Assembly: GCA_026129405.1 (NCBI GenBank)
Contig: JAHCID010000002.1
Span: forward strand, 496,001-560,000
Direction of reading: 5' to 3'
DNA: 64,000 bases
Source: a bacterium
GTDB lineage: Bacteria > Desulfobacterota > Binatia > DP-6
Shown here: positions 20,992 through 31,612 of the stretch, piece after piece
Numbering within the stretch: the first letter of the stretch is position 1
Layout: the number at the start of each line of letters is the position of its first letter
Made by a program: the position numbers and the translations under genes
The notes under the pieces: model-generated
What the model was told of the DNA's origin: nothing
Databases searched by the model: none
The model's input: only the letters and a program-made list of their open reading frames with translations

Positions 20992-21948
20992 ATGGCTCGT
21001 ACGGTCGCCTTCTGGTCGGGGCAGCTCGGATTGCGCGGCACCGACGTCGCCCTCTACGACTTCGCCCACTGGAACGAGGCGCTGCTCGGCAACCGGTCGA
21101 TCGTCGTGGCGCCGGCGGGCGTCGTCCACGACGACCTCGCCCGCTTCCAGGCGCGTTTCCCGGTGTTCCTCTACGAGGGCGCGTTCGCGGCCGCCGAGCG
21201 CATCCTCGAGCGCGAGCGCGTCGATTGCCTCTATACGATCAAGACCGGGCAACGGGACGGGATCGTCGCCGGCGGCTGCCGCACCGCCGTCCACGCCGTG
21301 TTCACCTTCCACGAGCCGCACGGCGACGCCTACGCCTACATCTCGCCGTGGCTCTCGCGCGTGGTGAGCGGCGGCCGCCAGCCGTGGGTGCCGCTGATCG
21401 TCGACGTGCCGCCGCCCGACGGCGATCTGCGCGACGAGCTCGGCATCCCGCGCGACGCCATCGTCTTCGGCCGCCACGGCGGGCCGGACGCGTTCGACAT
21501 CCCCTTCGTCCAGCGCGTCGTGGCGGAGACGGCGGCGACGCGTCCGGACGTCTGGTTCGTCTTCCTCAACACCGCCCCGTTCTGCGCCCCGCGGCGCAAC
21601 GTCGTGCACCTGCCGGCGACCCGCGACATCGCGCGCAAGTGGCGCTTCGTCGCCACCTGCGACGCCATGCTGCACGCCCGGCTGCGCGGCGAGTGCTTCG
21701 GGCTGGCGATCGCGGAGTTCTCCGCGTGCAACCGGCCGGTGTTCACCTACGCGGACAGTCGCTGGGTGCCGGAGCAGGCGCATCTCGACCTGCTCGGCGC
21801 GCGGGCGCTGCGCTACGAGTCCGCCGCCGACCTCGCGCTCCGGCTCGCGGCGTTCGAGCCGCGCCCCGCGCACGACTGGAACGCCTTCCGCGACTTCACG
21901 CCGGCGCGCGTCATGCCGCGCTTCCGCGAGGTCTTCCTCGACGCCTGA
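20992..21948 (+). CDS. glycosyltransferase family 1/GT4-like protein
   Basis: The 318-residue protein looks like a GT-B glycosyltransferase. It has an N-terminal Rossmann-like half (VAFWSGQLGLRGTDVALYDFA; a Gly-rich acceptor loop) and a C-terminal half with VFGRHGGPDAFD. The sugar-nucleotide region HARLRGECFGLAIAEFSACNRPV lies near residue 225-247 and has the spaced Glu residues of the EX7E motif. No membrane segment is visible. Donor and acceptor cannot be deduced. It sits alone between the two-component operon and the LLM oxidoreductase, which follows 20 bases downstream on the same strand. Confidence 0.75.
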   Translation: MARTVAFWSGQLGLRGTDVALYDFAHWNEALLGNRSIVVAPAGVVHDDLARFQARFPVFLYEGAFAAAERILERERVDCLYTIKTGQRDGIVAGGCRTAVHAVFTFHEPHGDAYAYISPWLSRVVSGGRQPWVPLIVDVPPPDGDLRDELGIPRDAIVFGRHGGPDAFDIPFVQRVVAETAATRPDVWFVFLNTAPFCAPRRNVVHLPATRDIARKWRFVATCDAMLHARLRGECFGLAIAEFSACNRPVFTYADSRWVPEQAHLDLLGARALRYESAADLALRLAAFEPRPAHDWNAFRDFTPARVMPRFREVFLDA

Positions 21949-21968
21949 AGCCCGAGTAGGAGGGCGAC

Positions 21969-23024
21969 ATGGAGTTCGGCGTCGCGCTGCCCGCTCGCGT
22001 GGGCGATCACGCCCTGGTTGCCCTGGCCGAGGAGCTCGGCTTCACGCAGGCGTGGTTCTACGACTCGCAGATGCTGTACTCCGACGTCTACGCGACCATG
22101 GCCGTCGCGGCGATGCGGACGTCGCGCATCCGCCTCGGCACCGGCGTCGCCGTGCCGACGACGCGCCTCGCGCCGGTGATCGCCCATGCCATCGCCACGG
22201 TCGCGCAGCTGGCGCCCGGGCGCGTCGAGCTGGGCATCGGGGCGGGCAACACCGCCCGCTACACGATGGGGCTACCGCCGATGCGGCTCGCGACGCTGCG
22301 CCGCGAGATGCGCGCGATCCGCGCGTTGCTCGCGGGCGACACCGCCGTGCTCGAGATCGAGGGCGGGGCGTACCCGGTGCGCTTCCTGCATCGCGACCGC
22401 GGCTTCCTGAACCTCCACGATCCGATCCCGATCACGCTCTCGGCGCTGCTGCCGAAGGCGCTGGCGCTCTGCGGCGAGGAGGCCGACGCGCATCTCACCT
22501 GGGGCGTCGGGCCCGACGTGCTCGCCTTCCAGCGGGCCGCGATCGCCGAGAGCGCCGCGCGCGCCGGCCGCGACGTGGCGGGCATCCCGTCGAAGGGCAT
22601 CTTCCCGACCGTCGTGCTGGCACCGGGCGAGACCAGCGCCTCGGAGCGAGTGCTGTCCGCAGCGGCGCCGTTCGTCACCAACCTGCTGCACGTGCAGGTG
22701 GAGTGGAAGTCGGCGCCGCTGCCGCTCTCCGCGTCGGTGCAGCCGCTCGTCGAGCGCTACCAGGCATGGGCCGAGGCGCTGCCCGGGCCGACGCGCCATC
22801 TCCTGCTGCACGAGGGGCATCTCGTCTACGCGCGCCCCGACGAGCGCGAGTACGTCGTGCCCGAGCTGGCGGAGCTGGCCGCGATCATCGGCGAGCCCGA
22901 CGCGGTGATCGCGCGCGTGCGCGCGCTCGAGGCGGCGGGGCTGTCGCACTTCGCGATCCAGCCGACCGACGACCCCGCGCGCCAGATGCGCGATTTCGCC
23001 GAGCAGGTGGTCGCGCGGTACTGA
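21969..23024 (+). CDS. LLM-class flavin/F420-dependent oxidoreductase
   Basis: The 351-residue luciferase-like TIM-barrel protein begins MEFGVALPARVGDHALVALAEELGF, typical of coenzyme F420-dependent members such as methylene-tetrahydromethanopterin reductase relatives. It continues with IRLGTGVAVPTTRLAPVIAHAIATVAQL and LGIGAGNTARYTMG near residue 90-100. A strong AGGAGGG site precedes the ATG. F420 rather than FMN is favoured by the nearby F420:NADP oxidoreductase at 23413; the substrate is unknown. Confidence 0.85.
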   Translation: MEFGVALPARVGDHALVALAEELGFTQAWFYDSQMLYSDVYATMAVAAMRTSRIRLGTGVAVPTTRLAPVIAHAIATVAQLAPGRVELGIGAGNTARYTMGLPPMRLATLRREMRAIRALLAGDTAVLEIEGGAYPVRFLHRDRGFLNLHDPIPITLSALLPKALALCGEEADAHLTWGVGPDVLAFQRAAIAESAARAGRDVAGIPSKGIFPTVVLAPGETSASERVLSAAAPFVTNLLHVQVEWKSAPLPLSASVQPLVERYQAWAEALPGPTRHLLLHEGHLVYARPDEREYVVPELAELAAIIGEPDAVIARVRALEAAGLSHFAIQPTDDPARQMRDFAEQVVARY

Positions 23025-23043
23025 GCGTCGTCCGTCGGACGGC

Positions 23044-23262
23044 TCACGCCGCGGGCCGCAGCGGCGCGGGCGTTCCGGGGCGGAGCCGCGTCGTCGGCTG
23101 GGGCGCCCGCAGGCCGCGGCCGGCGAGCGGCCGCAGCGCGAGCATCCCCAGGATCACGGCGAGGCCGACCACGACCGGGATCAGGCTGAGGGGGGCGAGC
23201 GGGCCGAGCAGCTCGGCCAGCGTCAGGGCGGGGGCGACGGGGGGTAGTCCGAACGGCAGCAT
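23044..23262 (-). CDS. small membrane protein, 72 aa
   Basis: This small protein has a hydrophobic centre (LIPVVVGLAVILGMLAL, about residues 27-43) and a Pro/Arg-rich C-terminal tail, so it is probably a single-pass inner-membrane protein. It has no recognised family. The reading frame is supported by AGGAGG eight bases before the ATG, one of the best ribosome binding sites in the window. It is convergent with the LLM oxidoreductase gene, 19 bases away. Confidence 0.55.
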   Translation of the reverse strand: MLPFGLPPVAPALTLAELLGPLAPLSLIPVVVGLAVILGMLALRPLAGRGLRAPQPTTRLRPGTPAPLRPAA

Positions 23263-23412
23263 CGAGGCGTCCTCCTGTTGGGAGGCTCGATACGCACGCG
23301 GCGTGCCAGTGGGCTGGGCGCGCCAACCCCGCGATTCGTCAGGGTCGGGACGGGGAGGCGGCGGCCTGGCTGCAATGCAGGCACTGCACGCCCCGCAGGA
23401 CCCGATGGGCGG

Positions 23413-24072
23413 TCAGTGCTTGCCGAGCCCCTCGACCCGCATGGCGCCGTGCCCGCCGTGGCGGCGGTTCAGGTTGACGAGCAGCGCGGTGAGCGCCTCG
23501 AGGTAGCGGGCGTTGCGCAGGTCGCCGGCGTCGAGCGGGTGCAGCCCGGGGATACGGGCGGTGAGGGCGGCGACGCGGTCGCGCGCCTCTTTGTCGTCGC
23601 CGCAGAGGAGGGCGTCGGTGGAGAGCGTCTGGGCGAGGTCCTGGAGGGCGCCGGCGGGGAGGTTCTTGAAGGCGCTCACGACCCTGGCGTCGGGCAGCGC
23701 CGTCTGGAGCCACTCGCTCACCGAGGCGGCGCCGGCGATGGTCTCGAGGCCGCAGAACCTCTTCGCGAAGGCGAGCGGCACGATGGCGTCGACCACCACC
23801 TTGCCCGCGAGCGCCGGCCGCAGCGCCGTGATCAGCTCGGCGAGGCCCTCGAACGGGACGCAGAGGACGACGGGGTCGCCCGCCGCGGCCGCCTGGTCGT
23901 TCGGGGCGCCGCTGACCGTCGCGCCCGGGACGGCGGCGCGGATGCTCGCCGCCGCCGCCTCGGCCCGCTCGGCCGAGCGCGATCCGATCACCAGCGGCTC
24001 ACCGGCCGCGGCCCAACGCATCCCGAGCCCGAGGCCCAGGGCCCCCGTCCCACCGAGAAGTGCGATGCTCAT
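23413..24072 (-). CDS. F420-dependent NADP oxidoreductase-like protein
   Basis: The 219-residue Rossmann protein begins MSIALLGGTGALGLGLGMRWA, with the GGTGALG dinucleotide motif at residues 6-12 and SRSAERAE near 29, which reads NADP phosphate. It belongs to the F420-dependent NADP reductase (Npd/Fno) family that passes hydride between reduced F420 and NADP+. VSAFKNLPAGAL near 129 and the Gly/His-rich end HGGHGAMRVEGLGKH are family features. Its start overlaps the tail of the secreted-protein gene ending at 23999 by about 70 bases. Together with the LLM enzyme it argues that the organism makes F420. Confidence 0.82.
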   Translation of the reverse strand: MSIALLGGTGALGLGLGMRWAAAGEPLVIGSRSAERAEAAAASIRAAVPGATVSGAPNDQAAAAGDPVVLCVPFEGLAELITALRPALAGKVVVDAIVPLAFAKRFCGLETIAGAASVSEWLQTALPDARVVSAFKNLPAGALQDLAQTLSTDALLCGDDKEARDRVAALTARIPGLHPLDAGDLRNARYLEALTALLVNLNRRHGGHGAMRVEGLGKH

Positions 24073-25333
24073 GTGGGGCCGCACCTTCGCCCTGTTTGTC
24101 GGCCACGTCCAGCCTCGCGAGGGCACGCACGTCGGCGATCAGCGCCGCGCCGGCATCGCGCAGCTGCGTGCGCGCCGGCTCCGGCACGAGGCGCTGCGCC
24201 TTGCGCGTGCGCAGCGTCCGGCCGAAGGCGGCCAGCGCCTTGCGCACCTTCTTGAGCGCCTTGCCGATCCGTCCCGGGGCGCCGCCGGCCTGGGCGGTCG
24301 CCAACGCCGTCCTGGCCGCGGTGACGCGGGCGAGGAGCTTCGCCCCGAGGTTGCCCGCGCCGGACGGGAGCAGCGCCTCGAGGGCGTCGAGGCGGCAGGC
24401 GATCGACCCGAACGTGGCGCCGGTCGGGCAGCCGCTCGGCGGCGTCGTGGTCGTCGTGGTGGGGTCGCCGCCGGGGGTGGTGGTGGACGTGGTCGTGGTG
24501 GTGTCGCCGGGCAGGGTGGTGCTGGTCGTGGTCTCGACCGTGCTCGGGATCGTGAACAGCGTCGCGCCGTCGCCGTCGGTCACCACCACGGCGGCGCCCG
24601 GAATGGGCTCGTCGTTCTCGTCGTGCAGCGCGATCGCCAGCAGCTCGAACGTGTCGGCGAAGTCGGCGACGACCTCGGCGGCGAAGGGTAGCCCGTCCGG
24701 CGCCGCGACGATGACGTCGGTGCGCAGGTTGAGACGCAGGGACTGCGGCGTCCAGTTCTGCCGGCGCACCGGCTCGCAGATCGTGCCGACGCACTGCACG
24801 CCGGCGCCGTCGAGGCGTGCAGACGAGAACGCCAGGGCGGTGACCGACGGGTCGGAGGCGCTCGTCGACGCCGTCCCGTGGAGGCCGAAGACGATGTAGG
24901 CGATCGCGATCGGCGGCGTGACGCCGACCGCGCCCAGCTGCACGATCTCGACCGTGGTGTCGGCGTAGACCGCATCCACGGCGGCCCCGAGGCCGGTCGC
25001 CGCCGCGCGCACGAGCCGGGTCGACGAGTGGAGCGTGAGCCGGCCGCCTACGCTGCCGGCCTTGCTGAACGCCTCGGCGCACAGGAAGTCCGGCGTGCCG
25101 GGCGCGGGGCAGAGGGCGCCGCGACGCGAGAGGAGCAGCCCGCGGACGCCGACCGTCGTCGGCTCGAGACGGTTGAGCTTGAAGTCGAACCCCTCGTCGA
25201 CGCGGCCCGGGGTGGACGCGAAGCGCCAGCCGATCTGCGACGAGTAGAACACGATGGCCGGGGCGGGCGGCGGCGCCGCGAGCAGGAGGACCAGCGCCAG
25301 GGCAGCGCGGGACAGCAGCGATCGTCCGTACAT
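23999..25333 (-). CDS. secreted protein with Thr-rich linker
   Basis: The 444-residue protein has a clear signal peptide (Arg near the start, ALALVLLLAAPPPAPA, cleavage after about residue 27). A beta-rich N-terminal domain follows, of the kind ending in a PEP-CTERM-like or choice-of-anchor fold (GWRFASTPGRVDEGFDFKLN). After a long Thr/Ser/Pro/Gly linker (about residues 263-300) comes a helical, Ala/Lys/Arg-rich domain. I see no catalytic motif. It follows the metallopeptidase-like gene by 11 bases, so both are probably co-expressed and exported. Its C-terminal 25 codons overlap the next gene's start. Confidence 0.7.
   Translation of the reverse strand: MYGRSLLSRAALALVLLLAAPPPAPAIVFYSSQIGWRFASTPGRVDEGFDFKLNRLEPTTVGVRGLLLSRRGALCPAPGTPDFLCAEAFSKAGSVGGRLTLHSSTRLVRAAATGLGAAVDAVYADTTVEIVQLGAVGVTPPIAIAYIVFGLHGTASTSASDPSVTALAFSSARLDGAGVQCVGTICEPVRRQNWTPQSLRLNLRTDVIVAAPDGLPFAAEVVADFADTFELLAIALHDENDEPIPGAAVVVTDGDGATLFTIPSTVETTTSTTLPGDTTTTTSTTTPGGDPTTTTTTPPSGCPTGATFGSIACRLDALEALLPSGAGNLGAKLLARVTAARTALATAQAGGAPGRIGKALKKVRKALAAFGRTLRTRKAQRLVPEPARTQLRDAGAALIADVRALARLDVADKQGEGAAPHEHRTSRWDGGPGPRARDALGRGR
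24445..24545 (-). repeat. low-complexity DNA encoding the Thr-rich linker
   Basis: On the minus strand this is a run of ACC/ACG/ACA-type Thr codons broken by Ser, Pro and Gly. Such linkers join domains of exported proteins in several deltaproteobacterial-type genomes. The DNA is internally repetitive and may vary in length between strains. Confidence 0.6.
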
Positions 25334-25344
25334 GACAGGCTCCG

Positions 25345-27405
25345 TCAGAAGTCGAACTCGAGCGCGAGCGGGAAGCCGCAGACCTCGCGCAGGTAGGCGT
25401 CGGCGGCGACGAGATCGCCGTGGCGGTCGGCGATCGCCTCGGCGTAGGCTTCGGAGAGCGTGATCTCGTACGCGCACTCCTCGGCGCTCTCGCCCTCCTC
25501 GCAGACGAGCGCGTCGACGATGTCGTAGCCGATGGCCTCGTAGTAGGCCGTGGTGACGTCGCCGTAGGCCCTGACCACGCCGGCCCAGGCGGCGGCGATC
25601 GGCGCCGGCACCGGTGCCGCGAGGACGATCGTGTCCTTCCACGGCCCCCACGCCGCACGCAGGTCGGCGGGCGTGCCCTCGAGGAGCGCCGTCGCGAGCG
25701 CGGGGCCGAGCGTCGTGAGCGGCTGCAGCGCGCGGCAGAAGCCGGTGGCGTTGGTCGGATCGTACCGGCAGCGCTCGGCCACCGAGAGGCCGGTGAGCGC
25801 GCCGCGGGCGCCGGTGCTCCAGCCGGTGACGGCGACGTCGAGCGGCAGGCGCACGTCGAGCGTCGTCCCCGGCGGCGGTGCGCCGCTCGGGCAGGTGCAC
25901 GGCGGCGCGGTGCAGAGCAGCGTCCCTGCGGGCGCGACGAGGTCCCGGCCCGCGGCGTCGGCGAGGCGCACGTTGCCGCCGGCCACGTCGACGAGGAGGT
26001 TCGGCGCCGCCGCCGTGAGACGCAGCGCGCTCGCCGCGTACGGGGCGACGTCCACGGCCTCGACGTCGCCTTCGGGCAGCGTCGTCTCGGGCGGCACGAG
26101 GGCGTGGCCGGGCACGCCGCCGCCCTGCACGTCCCACTCGGCGCCGCGCGCCGGCAGGCGCAGCAGCGACGCCGCCCAGCTGCGCTGGAGGCGGACGGCG
26201 ACCGGCGCCGACAGCACGCCGAACGCGGCCCCGTGCGTCGTCGCGCGGGTCAGCGTCGGAAACAGCGCCCACGGCTTCGCGCCGAGCCACGCGGCTTCGG
26301 CGAAGACGCCCATGCCCGAGTAGGTGCGCCGGTCGAGCGGCACCGCCGGCTTGCGGAACCAGTCCGCCCAGGTGGAGTCGACGCCGGCGTAGATGCCGAC
26401 GACGTCGGCCGCCACCCAGTTCGCGCCGCCTTCGTCGAGCCACTGCGGCGCCGTGACGTCGACGTAGCGCGCGAGCCCTGCGAGCTGCGCCTGGAAGCAG
26501 TGGAAGACCTCGTGCGTGATCGTGCCGCGCACCGTGGCCGCGTCGGGATCGACGCGCGCGCGCGCCGCGACGTAGAGCCGGCAGCGGGCGAGTGGTCCGG
26601 CCGCGTCCCCGGCCGCGTCGAGCGCCTCGAGTGCCGCCGGGGCGCCCGGCTTCGCCGGCTCCATGAACACGACCTCGATCGGGACGGCGAGCGGGACGCC
26701 GAGCCGCGCGCCGATGGCGGCGACGGCGTCGTCGACCAGCCTGCGGAAGCGCATGGCGTCGGACGCGGCGTCGCGTGTCGTGTCGGCGGCGGGCGTCGCC
26801 GCGGGCGCGGGCACGGCGGTCGCCCGGGCCAGCGCCGCGTCGACGGCGTCGCGCTGCTCCGGCGTCAGCTGGTCGCGGAAGGCCCGGATCCAGCGCAGCG
26901 CGGCACAGCCGCCGACGTCGCCGGTGTCGTGGCCGACGGCTGCCGCCGTCCCCGCGGTAGCACCCGGCGGCGTGGGCACGCCGGGCAGCGGAGCGACGAG
27001 CAGCGCGAATGCGGCGCGCGCGGTGTCGACGGTGACGACGCCGGCGCGCTCGACGTCGGCGAGGACGGCCTCCCAGGCGCTCGGGGTGTCGACGGGCGCC
27101 CGGCCGTCGGCCAGGCAGCGATCGGACGCCGGATCGGCGCGGCACGCCGTCAGCAGGAGCCGCCGGCAGCGCTTGCGCTCGGGCCGCTGCGCCCGCCGGC
27201 AGGCGCGTCGTGCCGAGCCCCGGAGCGTCGTGCACGCGTGCGCCGCGACGACCTGTTGCCGGCACGCGGCCACCGGCTCGCGGCAGAGCCGCGCGCACGG
27301 CTTCTTCGCCGCCGGCCACCCCGGTTCCGGCACGGCGACGCAGACGAGAACGAAGAGGAGCAGCAGCCCCACGGTGGCAGCGCCGGTGCGGACCGTGGTC
27401 GTCAC
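25345..27405 (-). CDS. secreted HExxH metallopeptidase-like protein
   Basis: The 686-residue protein starts with a hydrophobic signal (TGAATVGLLLLFVLVCVAV, cleavage before about residue 32), then a Cys/Arg-rich N-terminal region with at least eight Cys. The zinc motif GTITHEVFHCFQ lies near residue 302 and is followed about 25 residues later by QWLDEGGANWVAAD, whose Glu fits the third ligand of gluzincin (MA clan) peptidases. The rest looks like a beta-sandwich and helical tail. The GTG at 27405 is chosen since it places the signal peptide at the N terminus. It is divergent from the 7TM histidine kinase and upstream of the other secreted protein. Confidence 0.72.
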   Translation of the reverse strand: MTTTVRTGAATVGLLLLFVLVCVAVPEPGWPAAKKPCARLCREPVAACRQQVVAAHACTTLRGSARRACRRAQRPERKRCRRLLLTACRADPASDRCLADGRAPVDTPSAWEAVLADVERAGVVTVDTARAAFALLVAPLPGVPTPPGATAGTAAAVGHDTGDVGGCAALRWIRAFRDQLTPEQRDAVDAALARATAVPAPAATPAADTTRDAASDAMRFRRLVDDAVAAIGARLGVPLAVPIEVVFMEPAKPGAPAALEALDAAGDAAGPLARCRLYVAARARVDPDAATVRGTITHEVFHCFQAQLAGLARYVDVTAPQWLDEGGANWVAADVVGIYAGVDSTWADWFRKPAVPLDRRTYSGMGVFAEAAWLGAKPWALFPTLTRATTHGAAFGVLSAPVAVRLQRSWAASLLRLPARGAEWDVQGGGVPGHALVPPETTLPEGDVEAVDVAPYAASALRLTAAAPNLLVDVAGGNVRLADAAGRDLVAPAGTLLCTAPPCTCPSGAPPPGTTLDVRLPLDVAVTGWSTGARGALTGLSVAERCRYDPTNATGFCRALQPLTTLGPALATALLEGTPADLRAAWGPWKDTIVLAAPVPAPIAAAWAGVVRAYGDVTTAYYEAIGYDIVDALVCEEGESAEECAYEITLSEAYAEAIADRHGDLVAADAYLREVCGFPLALEFDF

Positions 27406-27468
27406 ACGTCGGGGGCGTGAGATCGGACCGCACGTCGTTCGGTCGAGGCTCACGCCTTCGGAGCATGG

Positions 27469-29462
<1,994 letters not shown>

Positions 29463-29478
<16 letters not shown>

Positions 29479-29837
29479 TCCTCATCGTCGAGGACGACCC
29501 CAGGAGCCGCCGGCTCGTGCGCGACGTCCTCGAGTACCGCGGCTTTCGCACCGCCGAGGCGACGGCGGGCGACGAGGGCGTGCGGCTCGCGAAGACGCTC
29601 GGCCCGAGTCTCATCCTCATGGACCTCCAGCTGCCGCGCCTGGACGGCATCGCGGCGCTGCGGCTCTTGCGGGCCGATCCGGCGACGCGCGCCATCCCGG
29701 TGGTCGCGGTGACGGCGTCGGCGACCTCCGCGGCGCGCCCCCAGGTCCGGGCCGCGGGCTTCGACGGCCACCACGACAAGCCGATCGACGTGAAGGCGCT
29801 GGTCGCACTGGTCGAGCGCATGGTCGCGCCGGGATGA
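29463..29837 (+). CDS. stand-alone receiver (CheY-like/DivK-like) protein
   Basis: This 124-residue protein is a single receiver domain: acidic pocket IVEDD near residues 8-12, phosphoacceptor Asp near 54 (LILMDLQLPRLDG), the Thr in AVTAS, and Lys in HDKPID near 105. There is no output domain. It overlaps the kinase stop and, with ATGA, the next gene, so kinase, single receiver and receiver-cyclase are one translationally coupled unit. It may relay phosphate between the kinase and the downstream receiver or interact with another protein. Confidence 0.9.
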
Positions 29838-31540
29838 CGCCGGCACACGTCCTCGTGGTCGACGACACGCCGGCGAACCTGCGGCTCCTCGTCGATCTGC
29901 TGGAGGTCTCGGGCTACGCGGTGACGGCCGCGACCAGCGGGGACGAGGCCCTCGCACGCATCGCCGAGGGCGGCGTCGACCTCGTCCTGCTCGACGTCCT
30001 GATGCCCGGCCTGAGCGGCTACGACGTCTGCCGCGCCGTGCGCGAGAACCCGGCGACGCGCTGGGTGCCCGTCGTGCTGGTGACGGCGCTCGACGCGCCC
30101 GAGGAGCGGGTGCGCGGCCTCGACGCCGGCGCCGACGATTTCGTCACCAAGCCGATCAGTCGCCCCGAGCTGCTGGCGCGCGTGCGCTCGCTGCTGCGCA
30201 TCAAGCGGCTCTACGACACCATCGACGATCAGGCGCGCCAGCTGCGGGAGTGGAACGAGCGGCTCGAGCGCCGCGTGGAGACGCAGCTGGGGGAGCTCGC
30301 GCGGCTCGGGCAGCTGAAGCGCTTCCTGCCGCCCGAGGTGGCGGAGCTGGTGCTGCGCGGCGGGACGGACGATCCGCTCGGCAGCCATCGGCGCGAGATC
30401 GTCGTCGTGGCGCTCGAGCTGCGCGGCTTCACGGCGTTCGCCGACGGTGCGGCGCCGGAGGACCTGCTCGCCGTCCTGCAGAGCTACCACGACGCGCTCG
30501 GCGGCCTCGTGCTCGCGCACGAAGGCACGCTCGAACGCTTCACCGGCGACGGCCTCACGGCCTTCTTCAACGACCCCCTGGAGCAGCCCGACGCAGCCGA
30601 GCGTGGGGTGGCGCTCGCGCTCGCGCTGCGCGAAGCCGGTGGGGCGCTCGCGAGCCGCTGGGCGCGACGTGGCATCCAGCTGCACGTCGGCATCGGCGTG
30701 GCCCAGGGCTACGCGACGCTCGGGGCGATCGGCCTCGACGCGCGCTCCGACTACGCCGCGGTGGGCGCCGTGACGCAGCTCGCGGCCCGGCTGTCGGAGG
30801 CGGCGCATCCCGGGGATATCCTGCTGGCGCAGCGCGCGCTGGCCGACGTCGAGTCGCTCGTCGACGCCGAGCCGACGGGAGCGCTCACCCTGCGTGGGTT
30901 CCCGCGGCCCGTGACGGCGTTCCGGCTGCTGCGGGCGGCGTCGGGGGACGGCGCCGCGCCGGCCGGTGCCGACGATCCGAGCGCACGCATCTTCCGCCGC
31001 GAGGGCGAGTACTGGACCGTCCAGTTCGACGGCGTCGCGTGCCGGCTGCGCGACACCAAGGGGCTCCGCTACCTCGCCCATCTGCTCGGCCATCCCGACG
31101 AGAGCGTGCACGTCCTCGACCTGGTCGCCCTCGCCCGCGGTGAGGCGCCCGAGCGGCCGGGGGCCACGCTCGGCGACGCAGGGCCGATGCTCGACGAGGC
31201 GGCCAAGGCCGCCTATCGCGCCCGCCTGCTCGACCTGCGCGCCGAGCTGAGCGAGGCAGAGGCGCTCGCCGACGTCGATCGCACGGCGGCGGCGCGCGCG
31301 GAGATCGACGCGCTGTCGCACCAGCTGGCGAGCGCCGTCGGTCTGGGAGGCCGCGATCGCCGTGCGGCGAGCGCGACCGAGCGCGGACGGGTGGCGGTCA
31401 CGCGGGCGATCACCGACGCGCTGAAGCGCATCCGCGTCCACCATCCGGCCCTCGAGCGCTACCTCGAAGCGTCGATCCGTACCGGGGCGTTCTGCGTCTA
31501 CCGGCCGCCCGACGCGTCGCGGTCGCTCTGGCGCTCGTGA
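29834..31540 (+). CDS. receiver-cyclase-like fusion with extra C-terminal helical domain
   Basis: The 568-residue protein has a receiver domain (Asp near residue 53, LLDVLMPG; KPIS near 110), a linking coiled coil, and a class III nucleotide cyclase-like domain (about 195-340: LELRGFTAF, GDGLTAFF, DYAAVGAV). A C-terminal domain of about 180 residues follows, starting GEYWTVQFDGVACRLRDTKG. Similar C-terminal domains occur in large actinobacterial ATPase/TPR regulators. In the cyclase, the first metal Asp position appears as Glu (ALELRGFT), while the second Asp (GDG) is kept, and the usual Asn of the VNxAAR motif is not seen. Catalytic activity is therefore uncertain; a sensory or binding role is possible. 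Confidence 0.85.
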   Translation: MTPAHVLVVDDTPANLRLLVDLLEVSGYAVTAATSGDEALARIAEGGVDLVLLDVLMPGLSGYDVCRAVRENPATRWVPVVLVTALDAPEERVRGLDAGADDFVTKPISRPELLARVRSLLRIKRLYDTIDDQARQLREWNERLERRVETQLGELARLGQLKRFLPPEVAELVLRGGTDDPLGSHRREIVVVALELRGFTAFADGAAPEDLLAVLQSYHDALGGLVLAHEGTLERFTGDGLTAFFNDPLEQPDAAERGVALALALREAGGALASRWARRGIQLHVGIGVAQGYATLGAIGLDARSDYAAVGAVTQLAARLSEAAHPGDILLAQRALADVESLVDAEPTGALTLRGFPRPVTAFRLLRAASGDGAAPAGADDPSARIFRREGEYWTVQFDGVACRLRDTKGLRYLAHLLGHPDESVHVLDLVALARGEAPERPGATLGDAGPMLDEAAKAAYRARLLDLRAELSEAEALADVDRTAAARAEIDALSHQLASAVGLGGRDRRAASATERGRVAVTRAITDALKRIRVHHPALERYLEASIRTGAFCVYRPPDASRSLWRS

Positions 31541-31612
31541 GCGGTACGCGACGCCACCGAGAGCCCTCCGCCGGGGCGAAGCTGCATCTCGGCGAAGCGG
31601 CGTGAACCGGCG

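Noticed and set aside
24445-24545. Repetitive DNA that could suggest a CRISPR or satellite array
   Set aside because: It is codon-level repetition of Thr/Ser/Pro within an exported protein; there are no equal-length repeats with unique spacers.
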